Assembly: GCA_029844215.1 (NCBI GenBank)
Contig: CM056728.1
Coordinates: 62,225,789-62,289,788 of the forward strand
Source: Przewalskia tangutica
Lineage: Eukaryota; Streptophyta; Magnoliopsida; Solanales; Solanaceae
Length of the DNA stretch: 64,000 bases
Reading direction: 5' to 3'
This document shows positions 1 through 11,565 of the stretch, one piece after another. The notes under the pieces are model-generated. The model did no database searches and was not told the DNA's origin. It saw nothing but the letters and a program-made list of their open reading frames with translations. Position 1 is the stretch's first letter; every line of letters starts with the position of its first letter. The translations under genes were made by a program, and so were the position numbers.

Positions 1-859
1 TTGTCCGCCTAAAATCGCCCGAGACCACGATGTCACGCCTCGGGCCGGCTCGAGCCAACTGATCCTCCTCTCTATCCTCTATCCTCGCGCATAGCTGCGA
101 TCTCCGCAATGTCCATACCGGCCAAGAGCCACCCCAAGCATGCAGAATCATATGACGGCCTAGCCCCATCACATAACGATGAACCCTATCCGCCATGTTA
201 GCTACAATAGTGTGCGATGTCCGCCAAGGAGTCAAACTCCGTGCTATACTCCCGATAGTCCTCCTGCTCGCCTCAAGGTCAAGAATCTATCTACCCGGCT
301 CTCTCATCTCGTGAGGCAAAAATGATCCATGAAGGCCTCAGAACTCCTCCCAAACACCGGGAAGAGCATCTCACCTCTCGAAAGCAACCACGACTCAAAC
401 CAGTTCAACGCAATATCGCAGAACCCAGAAGAGGCTAGCGTAATGCATCAGATCTCAAGCCCTAAGAACTGCATGGTCTGGTCAGAGTTGCCGAATGAAC
501 TCCTGCGATTCTCCTCGCACCTCGAACCATAAAACTCGTGGATGACAACCGGAAAATCCCTAATCCGCAAGTTCGCCGGCCAGGGTGCCTGCCGCTTCTC
601 GTTGCCGCCGCCACTATATCGGGTCAATAACCGGATCGCTCCCGTAGTCTCTATACTCGGCTCGACGGGATGTGGATGGAGGCTCTGCACGGAACCTTCG
701 AGCTACCGCCGCTCTCGCCTCTCTAATACCGCCGGCGTGGTGAACTCGCCACCGCTTACTATCTCGTGCATAGTGCGTGCTCGAGTCCGTAACCTACGAG
801 TATCGCTAGCAGCCTCCCGCCGCTTTGCCCTTCTCGCCTCGCCGCTTCCGTGGAGGCAT
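1..859 (-). pseudogene. Degenerate gag of element C (truncated by window edge)
   Basis: Read on the minus strand, this is the 5' part of a Ty3/Gypsy gag reading frame starting at the ATG at 857-859 with MPPRK, the usual start for this group. About 310 bases into the remnant (near 530-545) is a block reading EFYGSRCEEN, matching the 'EFYGS...DPQEFI' signature of the plant gag capsid domain, which is also present in element B here. Stops and frameshifts interrupt the frame, so it is not functional as written. The gag product would form the structural shell of the retroelement particle. The remainder of the internal region lies left of base 1, so it is unknown whether pol is present. Assignment to gag is firm; the exact reading frame is not. 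Confidence 0.7.
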
Positions 860-1062
860 AATCGTTTCATAAGAATAGGTCGAGAGGATTCAACCTAATA
901 AGACAAATTTCTACCGCACGATCTCGCAGAGAGAAGAATGAAAAACAATCCTAAATGTCCTGCACCTCACGATTATAAATGTGGTGCACAACACACCGAT
1001 AATCAAGACTTACTGACACGGCCTCAGACACTTTCCGAGGACTAATCGCTCGATACCACTTT
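860..1062 (-). other. Untranslated leader of element C
   Basis: This lies between the gag start and the LTR edge. It closely matches the same region of element B (34097-34301) and of the A units, including the shared blocks 'cctaaatgtcctg' and 'ccgataatcaaga'. In retroelements this leader usually carries packaging signals; that role is inferred from position only. Confidence 0.7.
1048..1058 (-). promoter_or_regulatory. Primer-binding site of element C (tRNA-iMet type)
   Basis: The minus strand reads TGGTATCGAGC, one base short of the canonical plant TGGTATCAGAGC. It starts four bases inside the LTR edge, where first-strand DNA synthesis would be primed. The same shortened form occurs in element B at 34101. 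Confidence 0.8.
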
Positions 1063-3859
1063 TGTCACGACGACCTCGGCCGCGATCGTGCCCTACCCGC
1101 ACCCTGCTCGTATACATCGAGAATAGCAATGAACATACACAACATAAACACGTGTAAACAATAAACATCACAAAGCTATCCGATAAGTGCCGCTTCCATA
1201 ATATAAACATAATCAATAGTACAACTGCATAACTCGGTTCTTGCCCAACCACATATGTGAATACGCACTTAGAATAACAATCGTATGGATAGGGCTCGCC
1301 ATACCACGAATGTACATAAATCTACAATATCGTGGAAAGATCGTACTAAAAGAGACAAGCCTCCGAGAAATGGAGCTTCGACGTCGATAAGTGATCCTAA
1401 GAATGAGGATCCACCACCGCTTACCCTTTCCTCGCAAGATGAACGCAGCCCGAGGATTGGGGTCGAGACACAATATGTACTAAGTATGTAAATCGAAAAT
1501 ACTGTAATTACATCATAGTTTAAAACAAAGCCGGAGACATGTATGATAATCAAATTACAGTGCACTGTGCCTTACTAACAATGAGAGTAAATAGTAGTAT
1601 ACTTACAATATACAATAGGAAGCTCACGATCAAAGCAGGGCCACCCACCCGCAGTATCATTAAGCAACCCTACTCCTGGGACTATTCCACCCGCATAGGT
1701 CGCGTGGACCCGCATGAGGTATTCCTCGCATGGGACTATTTCACCCGCATAAGCCCTTACGGACTCGCATGAGGTATTCCTCGTGACAGGCTGGACCCGC
1801 CCGCATGGGACTATTTCACCCGCATAAGCCCTTACGGACTCGCATGAGGTATTCCTCGCATCGTGGGTAGCAAATCCACGGAATATACAAATGCCACAAA
1901 CCCGGGGAATGACCCCGAAATGAATAATATACCACTAGCACAAACCCGGCTATCATACAATATATAAGCAAGTTAAGAATCCCCTAACTTCTTATTATCC
2001 TTGTTCACATACACTCTCATTTTAGTTTACTTAAGGCACTAACATGTCTTTTATAAAGATCCGGGGATTTAACCCAAAGTACTACATACTTCCACTCTTT
2101 AAAACAAATGACTCTTTTTAGTATAAAACTTCCAAGATACTATTAACCATAGTATCAAGTCCAAATTACATTTCAAGGCAAGTCACAATACCTTTAGAAA
2201 TAAAGTTAGGTCTCTAAATCAAGTGACTCCTTTTATTATAAAACCTTAGGCAATTGATGCCACAAAAATCAAATTGCCTTTTCATTAAAATCAAGTCATT
2301 TATCTTTTCATAAAGCAAATATAACCAACTTCCCATAAAGTCGTTATATTCACTTTACACCTTAGCCAAATACAATTTCCTATCCAAGGGACTTATACGT
2401 TTAAAACGGAACAAGTATCACATACTTTAAAACTCTTCAAGTCCCTTAAACTTTAATAAAACATTAGACATCCTTAATATTTTCAAAGAAGTGAGTTAAT
2501 CTCCTAACTCAACCGACTTGGCTATTCATAAAACTAGTAAAGGATATCAAGGTCTTGTACGTCTACCGTACTATATACGTACAACTAGTCATGCTCAAAA
2601 GATAGGAAAAGTTCTACATACCTCTTCGGGTCACACCACTTGCCAAGTACAATGTCCCGCCCGTAGTATGTCAACCTATAATATCCACAATACGTCTATT
2701 AACGCCTCATTTCAAACGTAGGATATTATAAGTGTAAAGTCTCTAAATTCTACGGAAAATTGGACAGCACCTCCTTTGTTTCTACTACAATGCCACCTTT
2801 TTCAAGGCCGAGTACAATAACCAACATGCCACATTTTAGGCTCAACATATCATTAGTCAAAAAGGGGATTATACGCCTCACAAGACGTATAAAATTCCGC
2901 CCCACAATCCAATATTAACGGCCATTTTGACTACATAAAAACCACAACAAGTCTTTTTCACCCATAAAGTCGCCTTCACATGTTATATAGCCACAACTAA
3001 CTTTGACAACCTTAACCTTCCATTTATATAACATGCGACAACTATAACTATCGATTTCCTTTGTATTTCACATTTCAAATGGCTATCAAAACCTATAATA
3101 CATATCAATCTAAAACATGATTCACGTGGTCAATATCAACTATAACAAGGATTATTATCAATTCCAAGAGAAGAGGAAATCTTTTACCTTTTGGGTTAGC
3201 TCACTAAAGCCCTTTTTTTTCTTCAACTCCTTTTCCCGTCAAACTCGTCCTCGTGAGCTTCCCACAAGCTTATCAACACTTTGCCTTCTTACCGTCGCTC
3301 CAACAAAACCCACTAAGCTAGGCTTTTTCTTAAATCTCTAGAGAGAAAGGGAGAGGAGTTTTTAGGAAGGGTCTAGATGAAATGACCAAGTCTTTCAAGA
3401 CTTGGTCCTAAAATAGGACCCTTTTCTTGGTCAACAAGATGGGAGGGACACTTGTCACCCTCCCATAAGCCTTTTTCGAAAATATCCTTTTTCGGCCACA
3501 CAGCGGAAAAATTCCGCCTTGGCGCGCGCTGCGCCACGCCGCGCGATGTAACCTCAGAGAATTTTCAGGATTAGTGGCGCCGCGGCCATGCTAACGGCGC
3601 CGCGGCGCTGCGACGCCTGATTCTTTAATCTTTCCTCCACGCCTGTCCACTGAACTTCTAACGCCCATACCTCTCCGCTCCGATGTCCTATCGACGAGCG
3701 GTTTGTTGCGTTGGAAACTAGACTCATCCAACTTTATACTAGGCTTGCTAAACACCCCTAAATTCTTAAAACTGGGGTACAACACTCCAAAGTAGACTCA
3801 AAATCCGTTCAACACATGTTTGTCAACTTATCTTATATCTGAATTTACGGGGTGTAACA
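1063..3859 (-). mobile_element. 5' LTR of element C
   Basis: On the minus strand the LTR begins TGTTACACCCCG at 3859 and ends CGTCGTGACA at 1063, immediately before the primer-binding site, giving 2.8 kb. It is therefore the 5' LTR of a minus-strand element whose body runs off the left edge. The LTR has an AT-rich middle and GC-rich ends. It is collinear with LTR G, so the two belong to the same or sister families. The following bases, atata (3860-3864), are the expected target-site copy, but the partner lies outside the window. It is inserted into LTR D. Confidence 0.85.
1727..1862. repeat. Tandem duplication within LTR C
   Basis: A block of about 80 bases containing 'gggactatttcacccgcat' and 'gactcgcatgaggtattcc' occurs twice in a row, with a weaker third copy starting near 1676. 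LTR G has a related, less regular version at 13545-13680. Confidence 0.75.
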
Positions 3860-4974
3860 ATATAACCTCTACTAGTGCAAGACTAGTCCAACACTTAGAA
3901 AAATTTCAAGACCTTTTCTCTCCATCTCCCTTTGATCTCTCGGCCAAGTGCCACCTTTGAAGGATAAAATTCTTCAATCATTGTTGATAAATCCCCATAT
4001 TCAAACCAAATATCCCTAGTGGTATACTATGCATAAACAACCTCTTAAACCCCGGAAATACTATGTTGTTCCGTTAGTCGCACCTTGAAAACCTAAGGTA
4101 TTCTTGGACTTTTGTGTTGGAACTTGAAGAGAAGTTGGTTATGAACTTCTAATGGTTGTATATGGTGGATTGGAACGTAAGGAAAAGGAGCTAAACATGC
4201 TAAGAATCGACGTTAGACTTGGATTATTTTGGCCTATATTGAGGTAAGGATCATCCTTCTCTTAATGTAATTAGATATTACATGTTGTGGATATATGTAG
4301 GTGACCTTGTGCTGGAAATAATGAATATTAGATATGGTTTGGACCACATTTGCATGTTGAGGCCGAGAGTTGGTTGATATTGGTCGTTGGGGATTGTTGA
4401 CCATTTTGTTGTTAATAACACTTGTCGCATGCTATATAATGAAGGAAATATTGTTGTAGTTAGTTAATATAACTTATATAACATCTTGGAACTTGAGTTG
4501 AATTAAAAGGAATTAAGGAAAATGGATTTGGATTTAAAGTGGTGTTGGCCGAGAATGGCCCTAAAAATGTTGGTATATTATGGACTGTTTTGTTTAGATT
4601 ATGGGGCAGAATTTTACACGTCCAGTTAGGCGTGTAATCCCCTTTGGCTAACTGTTGGTTGCGCCTTAAATGTGGCTTGTTGGTTATGGAAATACGGGCA
4701 TTGGAAAAGGTGGAAAAGTACGTAGAAACAAAGAAAGTGCTGCCCAAATTTCCATAGAATTAGAGGGCATTATTTGGTATAAGTCTTATACTAGAAAGTA
4801 TGATATTGATAGAAGTGCTATCGTCATTATAGGTTGAAGTACTACGTGTAGCATATTGTACTTGGAGAGTGGAATAGCTAATAAGGTTGAAGTACATTGG
4901 AGCGTATTGCTACTTGTCGTTTGGGTTAGTCGTCACGAGGTATGTGAATTTCTTCCTTCTATCGACATGATTAT

Positions 4975-5105
4975 CCTTGAAGTATAATTGCCTTGTTTTG
5001 GAGTATACATGACTTATTCTTAAAGTATACTTGTCTTGTTTTGGAGTATACATGACTTATTCTTAAAGTATACTTGTCTTGTTAGTTGGAGTATACGTGA
5101 CTTGT
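4975..5105. repeat. Tandem repeat of about 44 bp in LTR D
   Basis: Roughly three copies of a unit containing 'ggagtatacatgacttatt' and 'aaagtatacttg' lie head to tail. The next 400 bases hold looser repeats around 'gttatgagacttga'. Confidence 0.75.
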
Positions 5106-5829
5106 TTTCTTGAAGTACTTGCCTTGTAATTAGGAAGTATTCATGTTATTGATTTTTATGCTAAAGGTATGTCTAAAATATTCCTAAGTTCTTACTATAT
5201 CTTATGGGGGATGTTGGTAAGAGACGTTAGAAAGTATTAGAAACGGGTATAACCTATTCACGGTTCAAATGAGTGTTAATTTTAAATGTATGAGTGACTT
5301 GGTTTGAAACGAATAAGTTACTTGAATTCCTTTAAAAGTTATGAGATTTGATTTAAAGATTATGAGACTTTATTTTTCAAGTTATGGGACTTGATTTCTA
5401 AAGTTAAGAGACTTGTTTTATTTGGAAGTTATGAGACTAGAGTTGTCGGAAAGTCATGAGACTAGAATTATTTAACAAGTATAGATTACTTGATTTTAAA
5501 GCTTTGAGTCGAAGTTAAAAAGGTGTAATAACTTAGTTTGAAAAGAAAACGTGTCTTGATACTACGGGTATTAGTATCGTGTGGCTTTTACGAAAAAAAT
5601 GGATCTTTTTAAGAGAGTTGAAGTACGTAGTACTTTGGGGTTAAAACCCGGATTGTTGGCATAAAATGAAAGTACCTTGAGTTTATAAAATGGTGAATCA
5701 GTTTACATGTTAATAAAAGTCTAGAAGTATAGTAACTTGCCTATGCTTGCTTGTGATAGCCTTGTTGTGCAATTGTTGTATTCTTATGCTACCGCGTCTC
5801 TCGATGGAGGGCCGGTCATCTTGTTATTT

Positions 5830-6275
5830 ACTTGGACATACCGACACTGTTGGAGGGTCCACGGGTATGCTTCCACTATGATTGTTCCATGGACATGCTT
5901 ACACCGATGAGAGATTCCAGGGGCATGCGGCCATGCTTTAGATACTTGTCCTGGTCATTTCTCGTGATACGGCAGGCTCTGGTAGGTGGCTTAAGATACT
6001 TGCCCGGTCATATCTCGTGATACGGTAGGCTCTGGTACGTTGGCTTTAGTTATCTGCCCCGGTTTGGACGCAGTCGATCTCGTAGTTGGCTTCCGCATTG
6101 CCCGCTCGCTTTATGATGCAGCCGATCTGGTAGTTGGCTTTCCTACTGCCCTGGCCGCTTATGGCGACGCAGTGGATTCGTGTTCAGGTACACATATTGG
6201 TGTTCTATTATATCATGGACTGCCGGCAGTGAGGAAGGAAATTCCACGGGCACGCTTGATATTATGGGCGTGAGA
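5830..6275. repeat. Degenerate GC-richer repeats in LTR D
   Basis: Related blocks 'ggacataccgacac...gggtatgcttcca', 'ggacatgcttacaccgatg' and twice 'tctcgtgatacgg(c/t)aggctctggta' follow one another. They correspond to the 65-bp repeats of element B (33091-33432). Any open frames here come from the repeats and show no protein signature. Confidence 0.6.
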
Positions 6276-6632
6276 CCCATGGTTATATTTGAGTAATGAT
6301 TTTTAGGGCATGCGTCCCTGGCTTGGCATGACTGCTTATATATTGTGAAATGGTCTTTTAAAATATGGAGTTAATTTTCATTACTCTTATTGATTAATTT
6401 GGTTATCATACTTGTTTCCTGCTTTGTATTTGGACTGTGTGATATTATATTCTTGAAAGGCACAGTCGACTCTTGGAGTTGTTATAGTCTTGATACAAGG
6501 TGCGATTGACTTTTAGGTTATGTGACACGGTAGGATCGATATTTGATTTTCTATACTTGCCTCGTCATTCTTGTACACACCATGATTTTAATATCAGACT
6601 TTATTTCGCCCATACTTAGTACTTGTTGTATT

Positions 6633-6667
6633 GACCTCCTTCGGGGGGCTGCGTTCATGTCCGCAGG
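6633..6667 (+). other. Conserved double hairpin near the LTR D 3' end
   Basis: The sequence can form a C-rich/G-rich stem closed by TTCG, immediately followed by CTGCG-loop-CGCAG. The same pair occurs at the matching place in F, B and A, and in a variant form in G. Confidence 0.6.
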
Positions 6668-7041
6668 TCTAGGTACTCAGTTGTGGATCCGCGAGCTTAG
6701 GATCCTTGTTCATCATGTTGAATAGCTCAAATGTTCCGGATCTTATCTTTAAGACTAGGTATTAAGGGGTACGACGGAGCCTTGTCCCATCACAGTTGTG
6801 TCAAATTCTTAGATGTTTGTATTCATATGTGGGTTGGACTGGTGAGAGTTATATTCATGTTGTTGTACAGTGTAGACCCAGTTGGGTATGGTATATATAT
6901 ATACGGCAGTCTTATCGGCCTTGCCTTTGCTTTAAGAAAAAAAAATGAATGTTATTATCTTCCGCGTGTTACTCATGTTGTGTGTATAAAAGGGTGCACA
7001 GGTAGGGTACCAGTCGCGGGCCCGGGTTTCGGGGCGTGACA

Positions 7042-8328
7042 ATAGTCCAATGTAAAAACAGTCCATTAGTCCACTAATACAATCCATTAGTCCAGTCCTT
7101 TAGTTGGTGTTCTTGGCCAACTACTACAATCAAAATTGTCCAGTTTTTTGCTAGCATGCCAAATTTGTTTCATTACTTCTTTATAATTCCAACTTATATT
7201 CCAATCTTTATATAAGTTATATTAACTTGTTATCAACAAGATTCCTTCATGTCAACAAGTAATAGGTAATGTTTTAACAACTTTAATGGCTAGCATGCCA
7301 ATTCTCGATTTTAACAACTTTAATGGCTAGCAAGCCAATTTCGGTTTTAACATCTTAATAAGGTCCAAATCTTTTCAATCTTCCTTCCACATCTCATATA
7401 CTCATTTATATTCTACTATAACATGCAATCTCCAATTTACATTAGAAGGACAAAGATTATTACCTCAATAAGCCCAAAATTCTCCAAGATTATAAGTCTA
7501 TCCTTAGGAATCTTAGCTCCTATTCCTTACGTTCCAATCCACTCCAAGCAACCCTTAGAAGTTCCTAACCAACTTCTCTTAACACTTCATCCAAAAATAT
7601 GAAGATAACCTTAGGGTTTCACTTTGCGACTATCAGATTAACGTAGTATTTCCGGGATCTTTGTGTTGGGATATCCTTAGAACACTACTAGGGACACTTG
7701 GTGAAGGTATTGGGATTAAACAACAACAATTGAAGAATTGTTCATCACTAAAGGGGGGGGGGGTGCCGAGAGTCACTTAAAGGGAGGGAGTATTTTGCTT
7801 GAAAATTTCTAAGTGTTGAAGTCTTCCACCCCAAGGTGTGTATATATAAGACAACCAAGGGCTAGGATTAAAGCAAGTGTGTGGTTGAGATTGGGGACAA
7901 GTGTGTGTGGGTCCCACAAGCCACTTGTCCAACAAATATCTTGAGACACTTGGCTCTACCAATTTCGCCCAACATGGGCCACATTGGGGTGACACGTGTC
8001 GCCCCCTATTGGTCCAAAATATTTCATCTCCCCAAAATCTCAATAATTAGTCAAATATCGAAAACCTTGTGGGCCCCACAAAATCGTAAAATTTTCCGAG
8101 TGGGCCCTACATGACCAATTCTGGAAATAAAATTCCATAATTCTTATAAATCCTACAATTCTTAAATACCAAAGTTGAGAATCCAATTCCCAATAACAAA
8201 CTTTTTTCCTTCACGTGGTTCGGAATATTTTCCGTAGGAAAAAGAAACCTTTCTTCATTTTCAATCCTAAGGTCGCATTCTCTTACGTACGTCCCCATAT
8301 ACATACCCTGAAACTACGGGGTGTAACA
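7042..8328 (-). mobile_element. Partial LTR E (5' portion), interrupted by D
   Basis: On the minus strand the sequence begins TGTTACACCCCG at 8328 and follows the order of LTRs A, C and G: the 'ttttccg' block, a GTGGGCCC-type palindrome near 8070, the pyrimidine-rich leader and the 'cctcaataagccc' block. It stops being alignable by eye near 7130. D ends cleanly at 7041, so D most likely inserted into E, leaving the remainder of E outside the window. An 11-base G run sits at 7753-7763. The leftmost 90 bases are assigned to E by continuity only. Confidence 0.65.
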
Positions 8329-9177
8329 ATAGACATGCTATTATCATTATAGGTTAAAGTGTTACGGGAGGCGTATTCCACTTAACGGATTGGTAGAATA
8401 ACGATAAGGTATGTGAACCTCTTCCTACTCTCATTTGGCATGTTCTACGTGTGAACCATAACTGTGGTATTGTTTCAAAAGTTATTCTACTCTTAGAAGT
8501 TAAGGAGTATTCATGTTGTTGATTTTATGCTAAAGGCATGTTTGAATTATTCTTAAGTCCTTACCAAGTCTTATGAGAGATGTTGGTAAGAGTTTTTAGT
8601 AAGCTTTGGTGTCGAGTTGGTACAGACGACAAGTGTTAGTATGTGGAACTCTTCCTATCTTTCTTTGAGCATGAACCTTATAAAATGTGTGTACGGTGGA
8701 CGTACTTATTTTAAATGAAATCGGATTCCTTGTAGTATATGAAAGATGTTACTTGATTTTAAGAGTATGAGTTACTTGGTTTTGAAAGTATAAGTTGCTT
8801 GATTTTATAAGTGGAAATGACTTGATTGATTTAAAGAGAAGAGGTAACTTGATTTAAAAGTATGGGTTACTTGAGTTTAAAAGTGTAAGTAACTTGATTT
8901 TAAAAGTGAAAGTGCCTTGATGCTACAAGTGCTAGTATCTCGGGGTTTTATAAAGGAAAGATGGTATGGTGAACGTACGTAGTACTTTTGGGTTCAACTC
9001 CCTTATATTGCATGATATGATTCTTTTTATAAGAATGGATGTACATAGTACTTTGAGTTCAATTTCCCTAATTTTACATGACATGATAATGTCTTGAGTT
9101 TTCTAAAATGATAGTTCATTCATTTTATTATATGGAGAGTCAAAATATGTTTTTAAATTTCATTCGATTGCATTGAT

Positions 9178-9367
9178 ACACCGAGTCCCACAACGGGCCG
9201 GGTTATGTTATAGATGCAATACACTGAGTCCCACAAATGGGCCGGGTTACGTCATATAAAGATCATTACACCGAGTCCCACAGCTGGGTCGGGTTACGTT
9301 ATACAAAAGATTACACCGAGCCCCACAATGGGTCGGGTTATGTCATGTAGATGCATACACTGAGTCA
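9178..9367. repeat. 46-bp minisatellite in LTR F, left half
   Basis: About four head-to-tail copies of a unit built on 'acaccgagtcccacaaatgg' plus 'gtcgggttacgtcatat'. The array breaks off inside a unit at about 9367 and resumes at 9934. Confidence 0.85.
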
Positions 9368-9933
9368 CATATCCCGAAGGGAAGTCTCCTTCGTGGGATT
9401 GTATATTAACTCAGTCTTCGACGAAGAAGGTTCAGGCATGCTTCGACTTAGCCCTATGATTCGCTAATTCATCTCTTTTTCCTTGGAGACATCAGAGGAA
9501 GACCATCATCTCTATCCGGGTACGATCATAGCTTCATTCATTCATTGTTTCACTCAACTCTTCTTCCTTGAACATGGTTAGCTTCGCTTTCATCTACCTT
9601 CCGTCGCGGTCCACTCAGGGCTGACGAGGGAAAAAAAGGGGAAAGAAAGGGCGTTCCATGCCTTGTTCTAATATAATAGTGAAATTCGAAATGCTACGCA
9701 ATGCCACTTAAGTAATATCTACAGGTTCCCTCTTACGTGATAGAACCAGCAAGATATTGGGGAGGCGGATGAGACTCTATTTAAAGGCTTCAGGTCGAGC
9801 CCCCTCTCCAAATAATCAAGCAAGTGCAAGTGAAATAACTTTCCACGCCTTTCCTTACTTATAGTAAAAGCCCAAGAAATGCAGCAAAGCAAGTCGTCTT
9901 TGGTTTGGAGCGAAATTTCGGATATATAGGCTT
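9368..9933. other. Unrelated insert splitting the minisatellite; possibly organellar DNA
   Basis: This stretch of about 0.57 kb has no similarity to any other part of the window and lacks the TG...CA ends of the LTRs. The repeat unit is broken on its left ('tgagtcacat') and resumes on its right ('gggccgggttacgtcatatt'), so it was inserted after the array formed. Its balanced base composition and text style resemble plant mitochondrial intergenic DNA, which is an impression only. No gene, terminal inverted repeat or clear target duplication is visible. Boundaries are good to within about 10 bases. Confidence 0.55.
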
Positions 9934-10225
9934 CGGGCCGGGTTACGTCATATTGCTTCATACACCGAGTCCCACAAATGGGTCAGGTTACATCATATTG
10001 CATCATCACACCGAGTCCCACAGATGGGTCGGGTTATGTCACATATTGCATCATTACACCGAGTTCCACAAATGGATCGGGTTACGTCACATGTTGAAGC
10101 ATACACCGAGTCCCACAAATGGGTCGTACGTCACACATATTGATAATTACATCGAGCCCCAAAATGGGTCGGGTTACGTTATATTGATGATTCCATCGAG
10201 TCCCTCAATAAAAGGTCGGTTTATG
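9934..10225. repeat. 46-bp minisatellite in LTR F, right half
   Basis: Six to seven further copies of the same unit follow, becoming more divergent to the right ('cgagccccaaaatgg', 'cgagtccctcaataaaagg'). The long open frame across the array is a by-product of the repeat. Confidence 0.85.
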
Positions 10226-10539
10226 TTATATGAGATACGTTATCTATATGTATATGAACTTGATGATTCTCTGAGTAAGCATGCATGATGTTGATATGAC
10301 TCGAATTGAAAAGGTACGATTGATTTCATATTTTGAAATGGTATTGATTTCATAATTTGAAATGACATGGTTGGTCTCACTTTTAAAAAGACATATTTTA
10401 AAAGGTACAGTTGGCTCTTATTTATTATGGCACGGTTGGATCTGGTATTTGATTTTCATACTTGTCTCTGTCATTCTTTGTACAGTTATGATCATGTCTA
10501 CTGCACTTCATGTTTACATACTTGGTACCTTGTTGTACT

Positions 10540-10574
10540 GACCCCCTTCGGGGGGCTGCGTTCATACCCGCAGG
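10540..10574 (+). other. Conserved double hairpin near the LTR F 3' end
   Basis: This is the clearest copy of the motif: CCCCC, TTCG, GGGGG, then CTGCG-loop-CGCAG. It lies about 380 bases before the LTR end, as in D. Confidence 0.65.
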
Positions 10575-10954
10575 TATTAGGTACTCAGTTGGGTGATCCG
10601 CGAGCTTAGGATCTCCACTCAGCTTTCAGGGAGGTAGCTCTATTATTCCGGAGTTTGCCATGTTGGTACGGAGTTGTATTATGGTTTGATGTACATTCAT
10701 GGGTACGGCGGAGCCTTGTCCCGTCACAGTTATGTGTCCAAACTCTTAGAGGTCTGTATTCATATGTGGGCTGGACTTATGTACATATGTGGTTTCTTTT
10801 TTGTTGTTATATATGTGATGGCAACCTTGTCGTCTTTGCCTTTGTTCGGGAAAAAAAAGAGTGTTATTTAGCTTCCGCAGGTTAGTTATGTTGTATGAAT
10901 AGAAGGGTGCCTAGGTAGGACATCAGTCGCGGGCCCGGGGTTCGGGTTGTGACA

Positions 10955-11519
10955 AGAAGTTAGTGTCATCACAACTTCTTAATTTGGGTCGTGACATTAC
11001 TAATAAAGTGTAGACGTAAACATTGGGATGACCAACCCTCGTCATCAGTTTTATTTAGGTTTGGTCAATGATATTGTTGAGTACACGTGTTTTCCATACT
11101 CACTCAACACTTGTTGCACCGTTTGTGTATAGGTTCTTTTTTTAGCATAAGTGGTGGTTGAGATACTATCGATCATTGAGGACTTGCTTTTGTATTTATC
11201 GGGTGAGCTACTTGGATTATTCGTGGCACCGGACTCCATTTCTATATTTTTTTCAATCATTTACTTTCTAGACAGTGTTGTTGACATTTTAGACTTGTAT
11301 TCTAATTTTAGTGGCTCTTGTACTTATGACTTTAGGTGTTGGAGGTGTATGGTTCCATTTTCCACATACTTGCATAATGAAACTCTTTTATTGACTTATG
11401 TCTTATTCTCAATTTACTTTCACTTAATAATTGATTAAAAGAATTTATGAACTATTTCTTGTTCGCCTATGTGTTTGGGTAGGTGCCCTCATGACAATCT
11501 TGATTTTTGGGTCGTGACA
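10955..11519 (+). mobile_element. Remains of older LTR tails
   Basis: Two short tracts end in the LTR-like terminus GGGTCGTGACA, at 10996 and 11519, both in plus orientation. The sequence between is AT-rich with no recognisable protein. I read them as 3' ends of older plus-strand LTRs of a different family, into which F and others inserted. The assignment rests on the termini alone. Confidence 0.35.
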
Positions 11520-11565
11520 GTTAATTATTTAGCCTTTAAAGTTTAATTTCACTCTATAACGTATA
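11520..11565. other. Short unassigned spacer
   Basis: AT-rich, with no feature seen. It does not contain a primer-binding site, so LTR H to its right is not followed by an internal region here. Confidence 0.4.

Larger units (their letters stand above)
3860..7041 (+). mobile_element. LTR D, 5' end cut off by element C
   Basis: This plus-strand LTR ends CGGGGCGTGACA at 7041. Its first visible bases correspond to a point roughly 0.5 kb into the related A LTR, next to the 'ctagtgcaagactag' block, so the missing start should lie left of element C. No primer-binding site follows 7041, so this is either a 3' LTR or a solo LTR. It shares with A and B the hairpin ATGGG-7 nt-CCCAT at 6264-6280 and the double hairpin at 6633-6667. 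Confidence 0.75.
8329..10954 (+). mobile_element. Partial LTR F (3' portion), interrupted by E
   Basis: This plus-strand LTR segment starts with 'ctattatcattataggtt', matching D near 4815, and ends GGTTGTGACA at 10954. No primer-binding site follows, so 10954 is an outer element boundary. It is collinear with D except that the middle is expanded by a 46-bp minisatellite, itself interrupted by an unrelated segment (9368-9933). Its 5' part is expected left of the window. Confidence 0.7.

Noticed and set aside
9905..10288. 127-codon frame in LTR F
   Set aside because: It is produced by the 46-bp minisatellite; 46 is not a multiple of 3 and the frame survives only because stops are rare in the repeat.
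11051..11260. 69-codon minus-strand frame rich in Ser/Thr/Lys
   Set aside because: Isolated in AT-rich LTR debris, with no domain and no conserved copy in the window.
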